Below, one piece after another: positions 1 through 6,646 of a stretch of DNA of 7,012 nt (positions within the stretch are counted from its first letter, which is position 1; each line of letters begins with the position of its first letter). Below the pieces are notes generated by a model. The model did not search any database. It saw only the letters and a program-made list of their open reading frames with translations, and was not told where the DNA came from. Made by a program: the position numbers and the translations under genes. The stretch is from positions 1-7,012 of the forward strand of contig DATKXP010000551.1 of NCBI GenBank assembly GCA_035529015.1, read 5' to 3'. The stretch is from JAUVZF01 sp035529015. GTDB lineage: Bacteria; Planctomycetota; Phycisphaerae; FEN-1346.

Positions 1-693
1 GCCGCGCACGATCCGCTGGGCGAGACCCTCGACGATGGCGGTCTTGCCGACACCCGCTTCGCCGATGAGGACGGGGTTGTTCTTGGTCTTGCGTGAGAGG
101 ATGCGGATGACGCGGCGGATCTCGGCGTCGCGGCCGATGACCGGGTCGAGTTTCCCGGAGCGGGCCTCGTCGACCAGGTCGCGGCCGTAGCGCTTCAGCG
201 CGTCGTAGGCGCCCTCGGGGCTCGCGCTGGTGACCCGCTGGCTGCCGCGCACCTGTGAGAGCGCTTTCAGGAACCGGTCGCGCGTGACGCCGAACTGGGC
301 GAGGACGCGTCCGGCGGGCGAGTCGTGCCCGGAGTCGATGATCCCCAGGACGACGTGCTCGACGGAGACGTACTCGTCGCGGAGCCGCTTGGCCTCGTCC
401 TCGGCCTTGACGAGGACCTCGTTCAGCCGCTGCGTGACGTACACGTTACCGGGCCGCGCGCCGGGGCCGCCGACCTGCGGCCGGCGATCCAGTTCCCCGG
501 CGAGTTCGGCTCGCAGGGCGTCCAGCGGGACGTCCATCTTGTTGAGGAGGCGCGGCAGCAGGCCCTCCGGCTGGTCGGCCAGCGCCGCCAGCAGGTGCTC
601 GACGTCCACCTCCTGGTGGCCGTGGCGGACGGCCAGCGACTGGGCGTCGTGCAGCGCTTCCTGGCATTTCTGCGTCAGGCGATTGGGATCCAT
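1..693 (-). CDS. clpB: ATP-dependent disaggregase ClpB, N-terminal part (runs off window)
   Basis: ClpB is the cytoplasmic Hsp100 AAA+ chaperone that pulls polypeptides out of aggregates together with DnaK/DnaJ/GrpE. The reverse strand reads open for 231 codons from ATG at 693-691 to the window edge, about a quarter of a usual ClpB of roughly 860 residues. Residues 1-150 are the double Clp_N repeat (starting MDPNRLTQKCQEAL, second repeat near 86-145). The first AAA+ domain follows, with the diagnostic GKLDPVIGRDAEIRR at about 180-194, RKTKNNPVLI at 201-210 and Walker A GEAGVGKT at 211-218. The order and spacing fit ClpB; the similar N-terminus of ClpA/ClpC is the only alternative, and the KNNPVLIG context with residues DAQSLAV favours ClpB. 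A GGGAGG ribosome site (707-702) lies 8 bases before the ATG and fixes the start. The middle domain and second ATPase lie outside the window. Confidence 0.95.
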   Translation of the reverse strand, partial: MDPNRLTQKCQEALHDAQSLAVRHGHQEVDVEHLLAALADQPEGLLPRLLNKMDVPLDALRAELAGELDRRPQVGGPGARPGNVYVTQRLNEVLVKAEDEAKRLRDEYVSVEHVVLGIIDSGHDSPAGRVLAQFGVTRDRFLKALSQVRGSQRVTSASPEGAYDALKRYGRDLVDEARSGKLDPVIGRDAEIRRVIRILSRKTKNNPVLIGEAGVGKTAIVEGLAQRIVRG

Positions 694-721
694 GGTGCGT
701 GCCTCCCGTTTATCCGTGTGG

Positions 722-739
722 GCCGGGGCGTGCCCCGGC
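722..739 (-). other. GC-rich hairpin in the clpB leader
   Basis: The 18 bases form a 7-bp stem of G and C (GCCGGGG / CCCCGGC) closed by a CACG tetraloop on the clpB-sense strand. It would lie in the 5' untranslated RNA of clpB if transcription starts near 760 or 741, ending 14 bases before the ribosome site at 707-702. There is no T-run after it, so an intrinsic terminator is unlikely. It could affect mRNA stability or translation; this is inference. Confidence 0.45.
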
Positions 740-771
740 ATCTTCAGATAGTATCTTCGCCTTGCTGGAGG

Positions 772-786
772 GCAAACGCCGTGCCA
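772..786 (-). promoter_or_regulatory. Candidate sigma-54 (-24/-12) promoter of clpB
   Basis: On the minus strand the bases read TGGCACG-GCGT-TTGC. This matches the RpoN consensus TGGCACG-N4-TTGC in every fixed position, with the required 10 bases between the GG and GC dinucleotides. It would start RNA near 760 and give a leader of about 67 bases. A weaker sigma-70 reading overlaps it: TTGCCC at 775-770, a 16-base spacer and TACTAT at 753-748. Sequence alone cannot decide between them. No CIRCE inverted repeat is present. Confidence 0.55.
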
Positions 787-821
787 CGCTGGTGGGGCTG
801 TTTCCGGGCACTAAAGGGCGG

Positions 822-839
822 CCTGTTGGCCGAAACAGG
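822..839. promoter_or_regulatory. Inverted repeat upstream of clpB promoter
   Basis: Perfect 6-bp arms CCTGTT and AACAGG flank a 6-base centre. The midpoint is about 70 bases before the predicted sigma-54 start. It could be a protein-binding site or a hairpin at the 3' end of the upstream hydrolase transcript. There is no T-rich tail to support a terminator. Confidence 0.3.
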
Positions 840-858
840 GGGTCCAGGGGCGGCCCTG

Positions 859-871
859 TGCCATTTTGGCA
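859..871. promoter_or_regulatory. Palindrome TGCCA-TTT-TGGCA, possible activator site
   Basis: A 5-bp inverted repeat around a 3-base centre lies between the hydrolase stop codon and clpB. Its midpoint is about 105 bases upstream of the start predicted from the -24/-12 promoter, which is within the usual range of enhancer-binding-protein sites of sigma-54 promoters. The short arms mean chance occurrence is possible. Its role is inferred from position only. Confidence 0.35.
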
Positions 872-901
872 GGCGGGGTGAGGCGCACCGCGCCCGCTGT
901 A

Positions 902-1687
902 TCAGCGCCCGAAGAACGACGCCAGCGAGTCGTTGCGGATGGTCGTGTACCAGGGATGGAGCGTCTCGCGCGGCGAGAGGGTGGCCAGGAGCAGACCCTC
1001 GCCGGCGTCGGCGGTCTGGATGCCGCGCGCGTCCCAGCAGCCGGAGTTCAGCCACCGGTCGTCGGCGCTGGTGTTACACAGCAGCGTGGGCGTGGCCCAT
1101 TCGGCAGCGCGGCCGGCGAAATGAGCGGGAACCACCTTCGGCTTGGTGCCGGGGTCGGGGTCGGGCCCGGCCATGTGGGCGATCACACAGAAGGCGCCGG
1201 CGCCCCCGCGCGCGAGTTCGGCAAAGACACGGGGGAAGCGGATGTCGTAGCAGATGGCCAGACCCAGCCGCCAACCGGCGCACTGAGCCAGGACCGGCTC
1301 GCGCCCCGCCACGAAAGGTTTCGTGTCGAGCGGCGTGAGGCACCGCTTGCGGTAACGGACCTCGGCCGACGTGTTGCCGCAGGCCAGAGCGTCGTTCGTG
1401 GCCGCGCCGGCGGCAAGACCGGCGGTCCCGAGAATGAGGGCGAGGCCGGCGTCGCGCGCCTGGGCGGCCAGTTCGCCTTCGGCCGCGGCGAGTTCGTCCC
1501 AGTCGAAGCCGGCGAAGTCGGCGCGGGCGACGCTCGGGTAGCCGGTCAGGGCGCATTCGGGCGTCAGGAGGACGGCCGCGCCCGCCTCGGCGGCGGCGGC
1601 AATGCCTTCGGCAATACGGTCACGGTTTTCCGAGACCGAGTCCGTAGCGGTGAAACTCCAGCAGGCGGCGGTCAGGGGGTCGGGCAT
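902..1687 (-). CDS. Carbon-nitrogen hydrolase, nitrilase superfamily
   Basis: A cytoplasmic enzyme of the nitrilase/amidase superfamily, which cleaves non-peptide C-N bonds (amides, carbamoyl groups, nitriles) through a cysteine thioester. The 261 residues are a normal length for a single-domain member. The catalytic triad is visible in order: Glu44 in LLTPECALTGYP, Lys114 in RYRKRCLTPLD and Cys146 in LAICYDIRFPRVF. The segment GLALILGTAG (81-90) and the late ARGIQTADAGEGLLLATLSP also fit the fold. The Glu usually found a few residues after the Lys loop seems to be Thr122. The substrate cannot be told. The start is ATG at 1687-1685, with AAGGAG at 1700-1695 seven bases before it. A longer reading from 1810 adds 41 unlike residues that run through the promoter and a palindrome, so it is rejected. 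There is no predicted signal peptide. The gene points toward clpB but is 208 bases away, so cotranscription is uncertain. Confidence 0.88.
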   Translation of the reverse strand: MPDPLTAACWSFTATDSVSENRDRIAEGIAAAAEAGAAVLLTPECALTGYPSVARADFAGFDWDELAAAEGELAAQARDAGLALILGTAGLAAGAATNDALACGNTSAEVRYRKRCLTPLDTKPFVAGREPVLAQCAGWRLGLAICYDIRFPRVFAELARGGAGAFCVIAHMAGPDPDPGTKPKVVPAHFAGRAAEWATPTLLCNTSADDRWLNSGCWDARGIQTADAGEGLLLATLSPRETLHPWYTTIRNDSLASFFGR

Positions 1688-1712
1688 GGACGCTCTCCTT
1701 GACGCGCCGGCG

Positions 1713-1742
1713 ATCATACAGACCGGGTGGGCGGCCCGGCAA
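1713..1742 (-). promoter_or_regulatory. Candidate sigma-70 promoter of the C-N hydrolase gene
   Basis: On the minus strand TTGCCG (1742-1737), an 18-base spacer and TATGAT (1718-1713) form a vegetative-type promoter (4/6 and 5/6 matches to consensus). Transcription would start near 1706, about 19 bases before the ATG, leaving room for the AAGGAG ribosome site. This placement supports the shorter start of the gene. Confidence 0.6.
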
Positions 1743-1787
1743 GGCAGTTCCGGTCCCGGCGGTGATACGGTCTTTGTGGATTTGGCA

Positions 1788-1811
1788 CATGGCCACGCAA
1801 GCGTGGCCATG
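1788..1811. repeat. Palindromic repeat between divergent promoters
   Basis: Perfect 11-bp arms (CATGGCCACGC and GCGTGGCCATG) are separated by AA. Outside them TGG (1783-1785 region) and CCA add a few more possible pairs across a small bulge. It lies upstream of both flanking genes, so it is not a terminator for either. It may be a regulator site or one copy of a dispersed extragenic palindrome. Only one copy is in this window. Confidence 0.7.
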
Positions 1812-1847
1812 CCACCCGCCGGAGTCGCTGTACCGCGTTTTCGTGGA

Positions 1848-1876
1848 TTGACGGGTGCCGCGCTGTCGATTACAAT
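1848..1876 (+). promoter_or_regulatory. Near-consensus sigma-70 promoter of mfd
   Basis: TTGACG (1848-1853), an optimal 17-base spacer and TACAAT (1871-1876) match consensus at 5 of 6 positions in each box. The predicted start near 1883 leaves a leader of only about 14 bases before the ATG at 1897. A GTG at 1855 lies inside the promoter spacer and cannot be the start of a message made here. Confidence 0.75.
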
Positions 1877-1896
1877 GCCGCTCTCATCCGAAGTCT

Positions 1897-4800
1897 ATGG
1901 CCGAAGGCCAGAAGGTGGACATCCCGGCCAGGGGCGATGCGGTCTCCGGACTGTTCGCCCGCCAGGAGGTCGTCGGCCTCGTCCGCCAGACGCTGTGCGA
2001 CGAGGGGCGGGCGAGTGTCGAAGGCCTGTGGGGATCCAGCGCGCCTGCCCTGGCCGCGGCCCTGTTGCCGGCCTGTCCGTCCACTCTCCTGTACGTCGTC
2101 GCGCACATCGATTCGGTGGACGACGCATGCGACGACTGGCGTCTGTTCGCGGGCGTTGACCCGGCCGTCTTTCCCGCGTGGGAGGCGCTGCCGACCGAGT
2201 CCGAGGTCTCGGACGAGATCCTGGCCGACCGGCTGCGGGTGCTGAAAGCGCTGGCGACGGCGCGCCCCCGAGCCCGACGCGGGAGCGTCGGGTCATCCCA
2301 ACCGGCGGGGGCGGGTGCCACGGGGGATGACGGTGCCCCGACGCTCCCGCGTCGGGCTCGAAACGACGCAGCGCTGCTTCGGGTGGTCGTGGCGCCGATC
2401 CAGGCGATCATGCAGCCGGTTCCCTCGCCGCGGCATTTGGCCGACAACACCATGGAGTTGACCGTCGGCGCCGAATACAGCATGGCTCGCCTGCGCCGAT
2501 GGCTGGCGGATCGCGGGTTCCGCCCGGCGGAACTCGCCCTGGAACCCGGCCAGTACGCCGTGCGCGGCGGGATCCTGGACATCTACCCGCCCACCGCGCC
2601 GGCGCCGTACCGGCTGGAGTTCTTCGGCGACGAACTGGAAAGCCTCCGCACGTTCGACCCTGCGACGCAGCGGAGCCTCGACGACCGCGACAGCGTCGCC
2701 GTCTCGTTCGTGCCGACCGGCAAGGGCGGCCCACTCGCCCCGGAGACCAGCACCAACCTGCTGGACTACCTGCCGCAGGACGCGTGGATCGTCTGGCAGG
2801 ACCCGCTCGAGATCGCCGAAGTCGGCCGTTCGTTCGTCGCGCGGCTGGCCAGCCCCGTGGGCGTGTACGCCTTCGAGGCGGTGGTGCGCGAGAGCCGCGA
2901 CTTCACGCGGCTCGACGTTTCGAGTTTCACAAGCGGCGGCGCGAGCGACGCCTTCGCCCTTCGGACCGAGAGCCTCCCGGCCTTCAGCGGCAAGGCCGAG
3001 GCCGTGCGGGAGGAACTGGCGGCCCTGGCGGCCGAGGACACGGTGCTCCTGTTCTCGGACAACGAGGGCGAACGCGACCGCCTCGCCGAGATCACCGGCG
3101 CCATGGACCCGCAGGTCAGGGGTCGCATCCACCTGGGCGTAGGTCGCCTGGGGGCGGGTTTCCGTCTGGTGGCCGAGAACGTGGCCGTCGTTTCGAACCA
3201 CGAGATCTTCCAGCGGTACCAGACGCGCCGGCGGCTCGGTCGGCGGCTCGAAACCCGCGCCATCGACACGTGGATGGACCTGAAGCGCGACGACCTGGTG
3301 GTCCACGTCGTCCACGGCATCGGCCGGTACCTGGGCATGAAGACGCTCCGCCGCGATGCCAAGGCCCTGACCGACACCCGGGGCGCCCGTCTGCCGCCCG
3401 GCCCGGCGGCCGCCGAGCAGACCGCCGACTACCTCCTGCTCGAGTTCCGCGACAAGGTCAAGGTGTACGTTCCGGCGTCGCAGATCGATCTGGTCCAGAA
3501 GTACGTCGGGGGCTTCAAGGGCAAGCCGCGCCTGTCGCGCGTCGGCGGCAAGGCGTGGGGCGAGAAGAAGCGGCGCGCCGAAGAGGCCGTTCAGAACTAC
3601 GCGATGGACCTGCTGCGGATCCAGGCCGTCCGCGAGGCCCGGCCGGGCATCGCCTACCCCGCCGACAGCCTGTGGCAGAGGGAGTTCGAGGCGTCGTTCC
3701 CGTACCCCGACACCGACGACCAGGCGGCGGCGATGCACGAGATCCGGCGCGACATGTGCTCGCAGCGGCCGATGGACCGGCTCGTGTGCGGCGACGTGGG
3801 GTACGGAAAGACCGAGTTGGCAATCCGGGCGGCGTTCAAGGCCGTCGAGGCCGGTAAACAGGCGGTCGCGCTCGTGCCGACCACCGTCCTGACGGCTCAG
3901 CACGTGAGGACCTTCCGCGAGCGGATGGCCGACTACCCCGTCGTCATCGAGATGCTCTGCCGGTTCCAGGCGCGGGGCCGGCAGGCCGAGATCCTCGACC
4001 GGTTCCGCAAGGGGCAGGTCGATATCCTCATCGGAACGCACCGGCTGCTTCAGAAGGACGTCGTGCCGGCCGACCTGGGCCTGGTGATCGTGGACGAGGA
4101 ACAGCGGTTCGGCGTGGAGCACAAGGAGCGGCTCAAGCGGATGCGGCAGACGGTGGACATCCTGACGCTGACCGCCACGCCGATCCCGCGGACGCTGCAC
4201 CTGTCGCTTCTGGGCATCCGCGACATCTCCAGTCTGACGACGGCTCCCCAGGACCGGCGAGCCGTCCGGACCCAGGTGTGCCCGTGGGACGATGGCCAAA
4301 TCCGGCAGGCCATTCTGCGGGAACTGGCGCGCGACGGGCAGGTCTTCTTCGTCCATAACCGCGTCCGGACGATCGAGGCGGTTGCCGACCGGGTACGGCG
4401 GCTGGTGCCGGAGGCCCGCATCGAATGGGCCCACGGCCAGATGAAGGAGCGTGAACTGGAGGACCGGATGCTCCGGTTCTTCGCCGGCGACGTGGACGTG
4501 CTCGTCTCGACCACCATCATCGAGTCGGGCCTCGACGTGCCGCGCGCCAACACCATGTTCATCCACGACGCCGACCGCTTCGGCCTGGCCGACATGCACC
4601 AGTTGCGCGGCCGCGTGGGGCGGTACAAGCACCGGGCGTACTGCTACCTGCTGCTTCCCGAGAAGCGTCCGCCGACGCCGGCAGCGTCGAAGCGTCTGCG
4701 GGCCATCGAGCAGTACTCGGAGTTGGGCGCGGGATTTCAGATTGCGATGCGGGACCTTGAGATCCGCGGCGCCGGCAACATCCTGGGTCTCGAACAGTCC

Positions 4801-5343
4801 GGACACATCTCCGCCGTCGGGTACGAGATGTACTGCCAGATGCTCGAGACGGCCGTGCGGCGGCTCAAGGACCAGCCCAGCGACGAACCATGCCGGGCAG
4901 ACGTGCAACTGGACCTGGCGGCCTTCATTCCCAGTCGATACGTGCCCACCGAGAGCCAGCGCATCAGCCTGTACCGGCAACTGCAGCGTGCGGCCAACGC
5001 CAAGACGCTGGCCGAGGTGGCGGCCGAGATCCACGACATGTACGGACCGCTCCCGGACGAGGTCCAGAGGCTGGTGGACCTGGAGGCGGTCCGCGCCGCC
5101 GCCGGCAGGGCGGGCATCCGGTCGATCCATCGAAACCGAAAGGATCTGACGTTTACCCTCGCGGACGCCGCCCTGGTGGCGCCGCTCGTGAGCGAGTCGG
5201 ATGACCGGCACGTCCGCCAGGCCGGCGTGGTTCGCATCCTGGACCCGCACACGCTGGTCTGGCGGCTGCACGAGGACGGCGGGGCGGCCGAGGCGCTCGC
5301 GCTCTTGAAGAAGGTCCTTGCCCCTTCCGCAGCAGAGAAATAG
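1897..5343 (+). CDS. mfd: Transcription-repair coupling factor Mfd
   Basis: Mfd is a cytoplasmic DNA translocase that pushes RNA polymerase stalled at DNA damage off the template and recruits UvrA. From ATG 1897 it has 1148 residues, the usual length. Order of parts: a UvrB-like domain (about 1-330) with GQYAVRGGILDIYPP and YRLEFFGDE, where Arg223 and Arg239 fall at positions that in E. coli Mfd face UvrA. Next is the RNA-polymerase-binding CarD-like domain (about 461-560, VVHVVHGIGRYLGM), then the translocase with Walker A GDVGYGKT (632-639), DEEQ (733-736), TATPIPRT (759-766), TTIIESGLDVP (872-882) and HQLRGRVGR (901-909). Last comes the TRCF domain (about 1002-1100). Two additions stand out: about 31 residues at 125-155 encoded by a palindromic element, and an Ala/Pro-rich insertion at about 488-509 in the CarD-like domain. 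No good ribosome site precedes the ATG, but the promoter position rules out the upstream GTG at 1855. All motifs are intact, so it should be functional. It heads a likely three-gene operon. Confidence 0.97.
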   Translation: MAEGQKVDIPARGDAVSGLFARQEVVGLVRQTLCDEGRASVEGLWGSSAPALAAALLPACPSTLLYVVAHIDSVDDACDDWRLFAGVDPAVFPAWEALPTESEVSDEILADRLRVLKALATARPRARRGSVGSSQPAGAGATGDDGAPTLPRRARNDAALLRVVVAPIQAIMQPVPSPRHLADNTMELTVGAEYSMARLRRWLADRGFRPAELALEPGQYAVRGGILDIYPPTAPAPYRLEFFGDELESLRTFDPATQRSLDDRDSVAVSFVPTGKGGPLAPETSTNLLDYLPQDAWIVWQDPLEIAEVGRSFVARLASPVGVYAFEAVVRESRDFTRLDVSSFTSGGASDAFALRTESLPAFSGKAEAVREELAALAAEDTVLLFSDNEGERDRLAEITGAMDPQVRGRIHLGVGRLGAGFRLVAENVAVVSNHEIFQRYQTRRRLGRRLETRAIDTWMDLKRDDLVVHVVHGIGRYLGMKTLRRDAKALTDTRGARLPPGPAAAEQTADYLLLEFRDKVKVYVPASQIDLVQKYVGGFKGKPRLSRVGGKAWGEKKRRAEEAVQNYAMDLLRIQAVREARPGIAYPADSLWQREFEASFPYPDTDDQAAAMHEIRRDMCSQRPMDRLVCGDVGYGKTELAIRAAFKAVEAGKQAVALVPTTVLTAQHVRTFRERMADYPVVIEMLCRFQARGRQAEILDRFRKGQVDILIGTHRLLQKDVVPADLGLVIVDEEQRFGVEHKERLKRMRQTVDILTLTATPIPRTLHLSLLGIRDISSLTTAPQDRRAVRTQVCPWDDGQIRQAILRELARDGQVFFVHNRVRTIEAVADRVRRLVPEARIEWAHGQMKERELEDRMLRFFAGDVDVLVSTTIIESGLDVPRANTMFIHDADRFGLADMHQLRGRVGRYKHRAYCYLLLPEKRPPTPAASKRLRAIEQYSELGAGFQIAMRDLEIRGAGNILGLEQSGHISAVGYEMYCQMLETAVRRLKDQPSDEPCRADVQLDLAAFIPSRYVPTESQRISLYRQLQRAANAKTLAEVAAEIHDMYGPLPDEVQRLVDLEAVRAAAGRAGIRSIHRNRKDLTFTLADAALVAPLVSESDDRHVRQAGVVRILDPHTLVWRLHEDGGAAEALALLKKVLAPSAAEK
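2269..2360. repeat. Nested palindromic element inserted in frame inside mfd
   Basis: Perfect 24-bp inverted arms lie at 2269-2292 and 2337-2360 around a 44-base centre. Each arm is itself a hairpin: CCCGACGC and GCGTCGGG flank GGGA (2273-2292) or TCCC (2337-2356). Inside, GTCATCCC (2292-2299) and GGGATGAC (2324-2331) add a third pairing. In the mfd frame it reads without a stop as an Arg/Gly/Ala-rich stretch, residues 125-155. It falls between LKALA and LLRVVVAPIQAIMQ, which are nearly adjacent in E. coli Mfd (from memory). It carries no transposase, so it would be a passive, MITE- or RPE-like element. No clear target duplication can be marked. Confidence 0.85.
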
Positions 5344-5346
5344 AAT
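5318..5346 (+). promoter_or_regulatory. Possible internal promoter at the end of mfd
   Basis: TTGCCC (5318-5323), a 17-base spacer and TAGAAT (5341-5346) form a sigma-70-like pair; the mfd stop codon is the first half of the -10 box. RNA would begin near 5353, about 30 bases before the lipoprotein start. It would let the two downstream genes be made independently of mfd. The -35 box matches only 4 of 6 bases. Confidence 0.4.
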
Positions 5347-5382
5347 GCGAGACCCGTTTGAGGGGTTCTGGAGGCCTGACCG

Positions 5383-6636
5383 GTGAAACCCGTGTGGGCG
5401 GTGGTGGCGGCCGGCCTGGTGGTCTGTGTCGCGTCGGGCTGCGGCCGCCGGGGCAGAGAACTCGGCTCGCTCACGCCGCAGGCTGCTGCGCCGAGTGAGT
5501 TCGACTCGGGCGGCGGCGCGGCCGCCGAAGAGGTCAATCCGGTTCATCGGGCTCAGGCGGCGACCGGCAAGAAGGTAGCCGAGTTGGCCGAGCCCACGGG
5601 CAAGTTGACGCAGCCCGACCGGGACACTGAGTACGAAGCCCGTCTCGGGGACGTGGCGCTGCCGCTTCCCAAGGAGCGTCTGCCGGTCTTGGCAGACGTG
5701 GAGGGTAGCGGCGGCTCACCGATTTTGGTCAACACGGTTCTGGCGGAGGTCAACGGCGAGGTCATTACGCGGGAGGACATTCTCGGCCCGATCCGTCCAC
5801 AGATGGCAAAGTGGCGGACGGAGTACACGCCGGAGGCCTTTGAGAGCCGCTGCCGCCAGGTCATCACGATGCGGCTGCGAGAGGAGATCAGCCGGCGTCT
5901 CGTTGTCCAGGAGGCGGAGGCGGAACTCTCGGAGCAGGAAAAGAAGCAGATCGAGACGACCCTCGGCCAGATCGTCAAGAACCTGGCCTCCGAGGCGGGC
6001 AGCGCCCTGCTGCTCGAGGAGAAACTCCAGCGCGAGGGGTCCTCGATCCGCGAGGAGCGCGAACGCCGCCGAAAGGAACTCCTCGTCCAGCAATACCTGC
6101 GGCGCAAGATCTCGCCGACGGTCCACATCACCCACTCCGAACTCTTGAATTCCTACCGCCAGGTCCGCCAGGAGCGGTACGTGCAACCGACGCGGGTGCG
6201 GCTGGGCGTGATTGCCATCCGAAAGAGCGAATCGCCCGACGTGGCCCAGGCCCGCGCCGTGGCCGACGCCGTGCACCAGCGGGCGCTGAAAGGTGAGGGC
6301 TTCGCCCGCCTCGCACGCCGGTACAGCCACGGGCCGATGGCGTCGAACGGCGGCGACTGGGGGTTTGTGACGAAGGGATCGTTCCGCATCAAGGCCGTGG
6401 ACGAGGTCCTTTTTGCCCTGAAGGCGGGCGAGGTGGGGCCGTTGGTCGAAACCGACGAGGCCTTCTACATCGTCACAGCCCTGGCCTGGCAGGAAGGGCG
6501 GACGGTTCCCTTTACCGAGGTCCAGGACGAGTTGGAGGACGAGATCCGCGACCGCAAGTACAACGAGACGGTCAACAAGTACATCCAGGACCTGTACAAG
6601 CGCGGCTACGTCCGCGTCATGACCGAGAATATCTAG
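5383..6636 (+). CDS. Parvulin-type peptidyl-prolyl isomerase, SurA/PrsA-like lipoprotein
   Basis: A predicted membrane-anchored folding factor that isomerises prolyl bonds or chaperones exported proteins. The 417 residues begin with a lipoprotein-like signal: MKPVWAVVAAGLVVCVASGC, with lipidation expected at Cys20 (Ala at -3 is less usual, Gly at -1 is typical). Residues 21-110 are a low-complexity linker. A SurA-type N-terminal segment starts at 119 (VLAEVNGEVITREDIL), followed by a long charged helical region (about 163-245). A single parvulin domain covers about 271-364: RVRLGVIAIRK, GEGFARLARRYSHGPMASNG, GDWGFVTKG and VDEVLFALKAGEVGPLVETD. A C-terminal helix closes the chaperone fold. The start is GTG 5383, supported by GGAGG at 5370-5374, eight bases upstream, and by the signal sequence directly after it. 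It sits 39 bases after mfd and 10 before the ferredoxin. Whether it is an active isomerase or mostly a chaperone cannot be told. Confidence 0.88.
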   Translation: MKPVWAVVAAGLVVCVASGCGRRGRELGSLTPQAAAPSEFDSGGGAAAEEVNPVHRAQAATGKKVAELAEPTGKLTQPDRDTEYEARLGDVALPLPKERLPVLADVEGSGGSPILVNTVLAEVNGEVITREDILGPIRPQMAKWRTEYTPEAFESRCRQVITMRLREEISRRLVVQEAEAELSEQEKKQIETTLGQIVKNLASEAGSALLLEEKLQREGSSIREERERRRKELLVQQYLRRKISPTVHITHSELLNSYRQVRQERYVQPTRVRLGVIAIRKSESPDVAQARAVADAVHQRALKGEGFARLARRYSHGPMASNGGDWGFVTKGSFRIKAVDEVLFALKAGEVGPLVETDEAFYIVTALAWQEGRTVPFTEVQDELEDEIRDRKYNETVNKYIQDLYKRGYVRVMTENI

Positions 6637-6646
6637 GGGCCCTCTG

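Noticed and set aside
822..871. Intrinsic terminator for the C-N hydrolase
   Set aside because: The small inverted repeats have no following T-run on the minus strand; a weak GGCGC/GCGCC stem nearer the stop also lacks one.
325..1338. Plus-strand open frame of 337 codons across clpB, the intergenic region and the hydrolase
   Set aside because: It runs antisense to two confident genes and its sequence is low-complexity Arg/Gly/Ala-rich.
866..1702. Plus-strand open frame of 278 codons antisense to the C-N hydrolase
   Set aside because: It is a compositional shadow rich in Gly/Ala/Arg, whereas the minus strand shows the complete catalytic triad.
1688..1810. 41-codon N-terminal extension of the C-N hydrolase
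   Set aside because: It passes through the hydrolase promoter and the 1788-1811 palindrome, and the ATG at 1687 has a good ribosome site and begins the family fold.
1855..1896. GTG start 14 codons upstream for mfd
   Set aside because: It lies in the spacer of the near-consensus promoter, so it would not be on the transcript made there.
5344..5382. Terminator between mfd and the lipoprotein gene
   Set aside because: Only a 4-bp ACCC/GGGT pairing is possible and there is no T-run, so read-through is expected.
2293..5547. Long open frame of 1084 codons on the minus strand opposite mfd
   Set aside because: It mirrors the codon bias of mfd in GC-rich DNA, has no recognisable domain and covers conserved Mfd motifs on the other strand.
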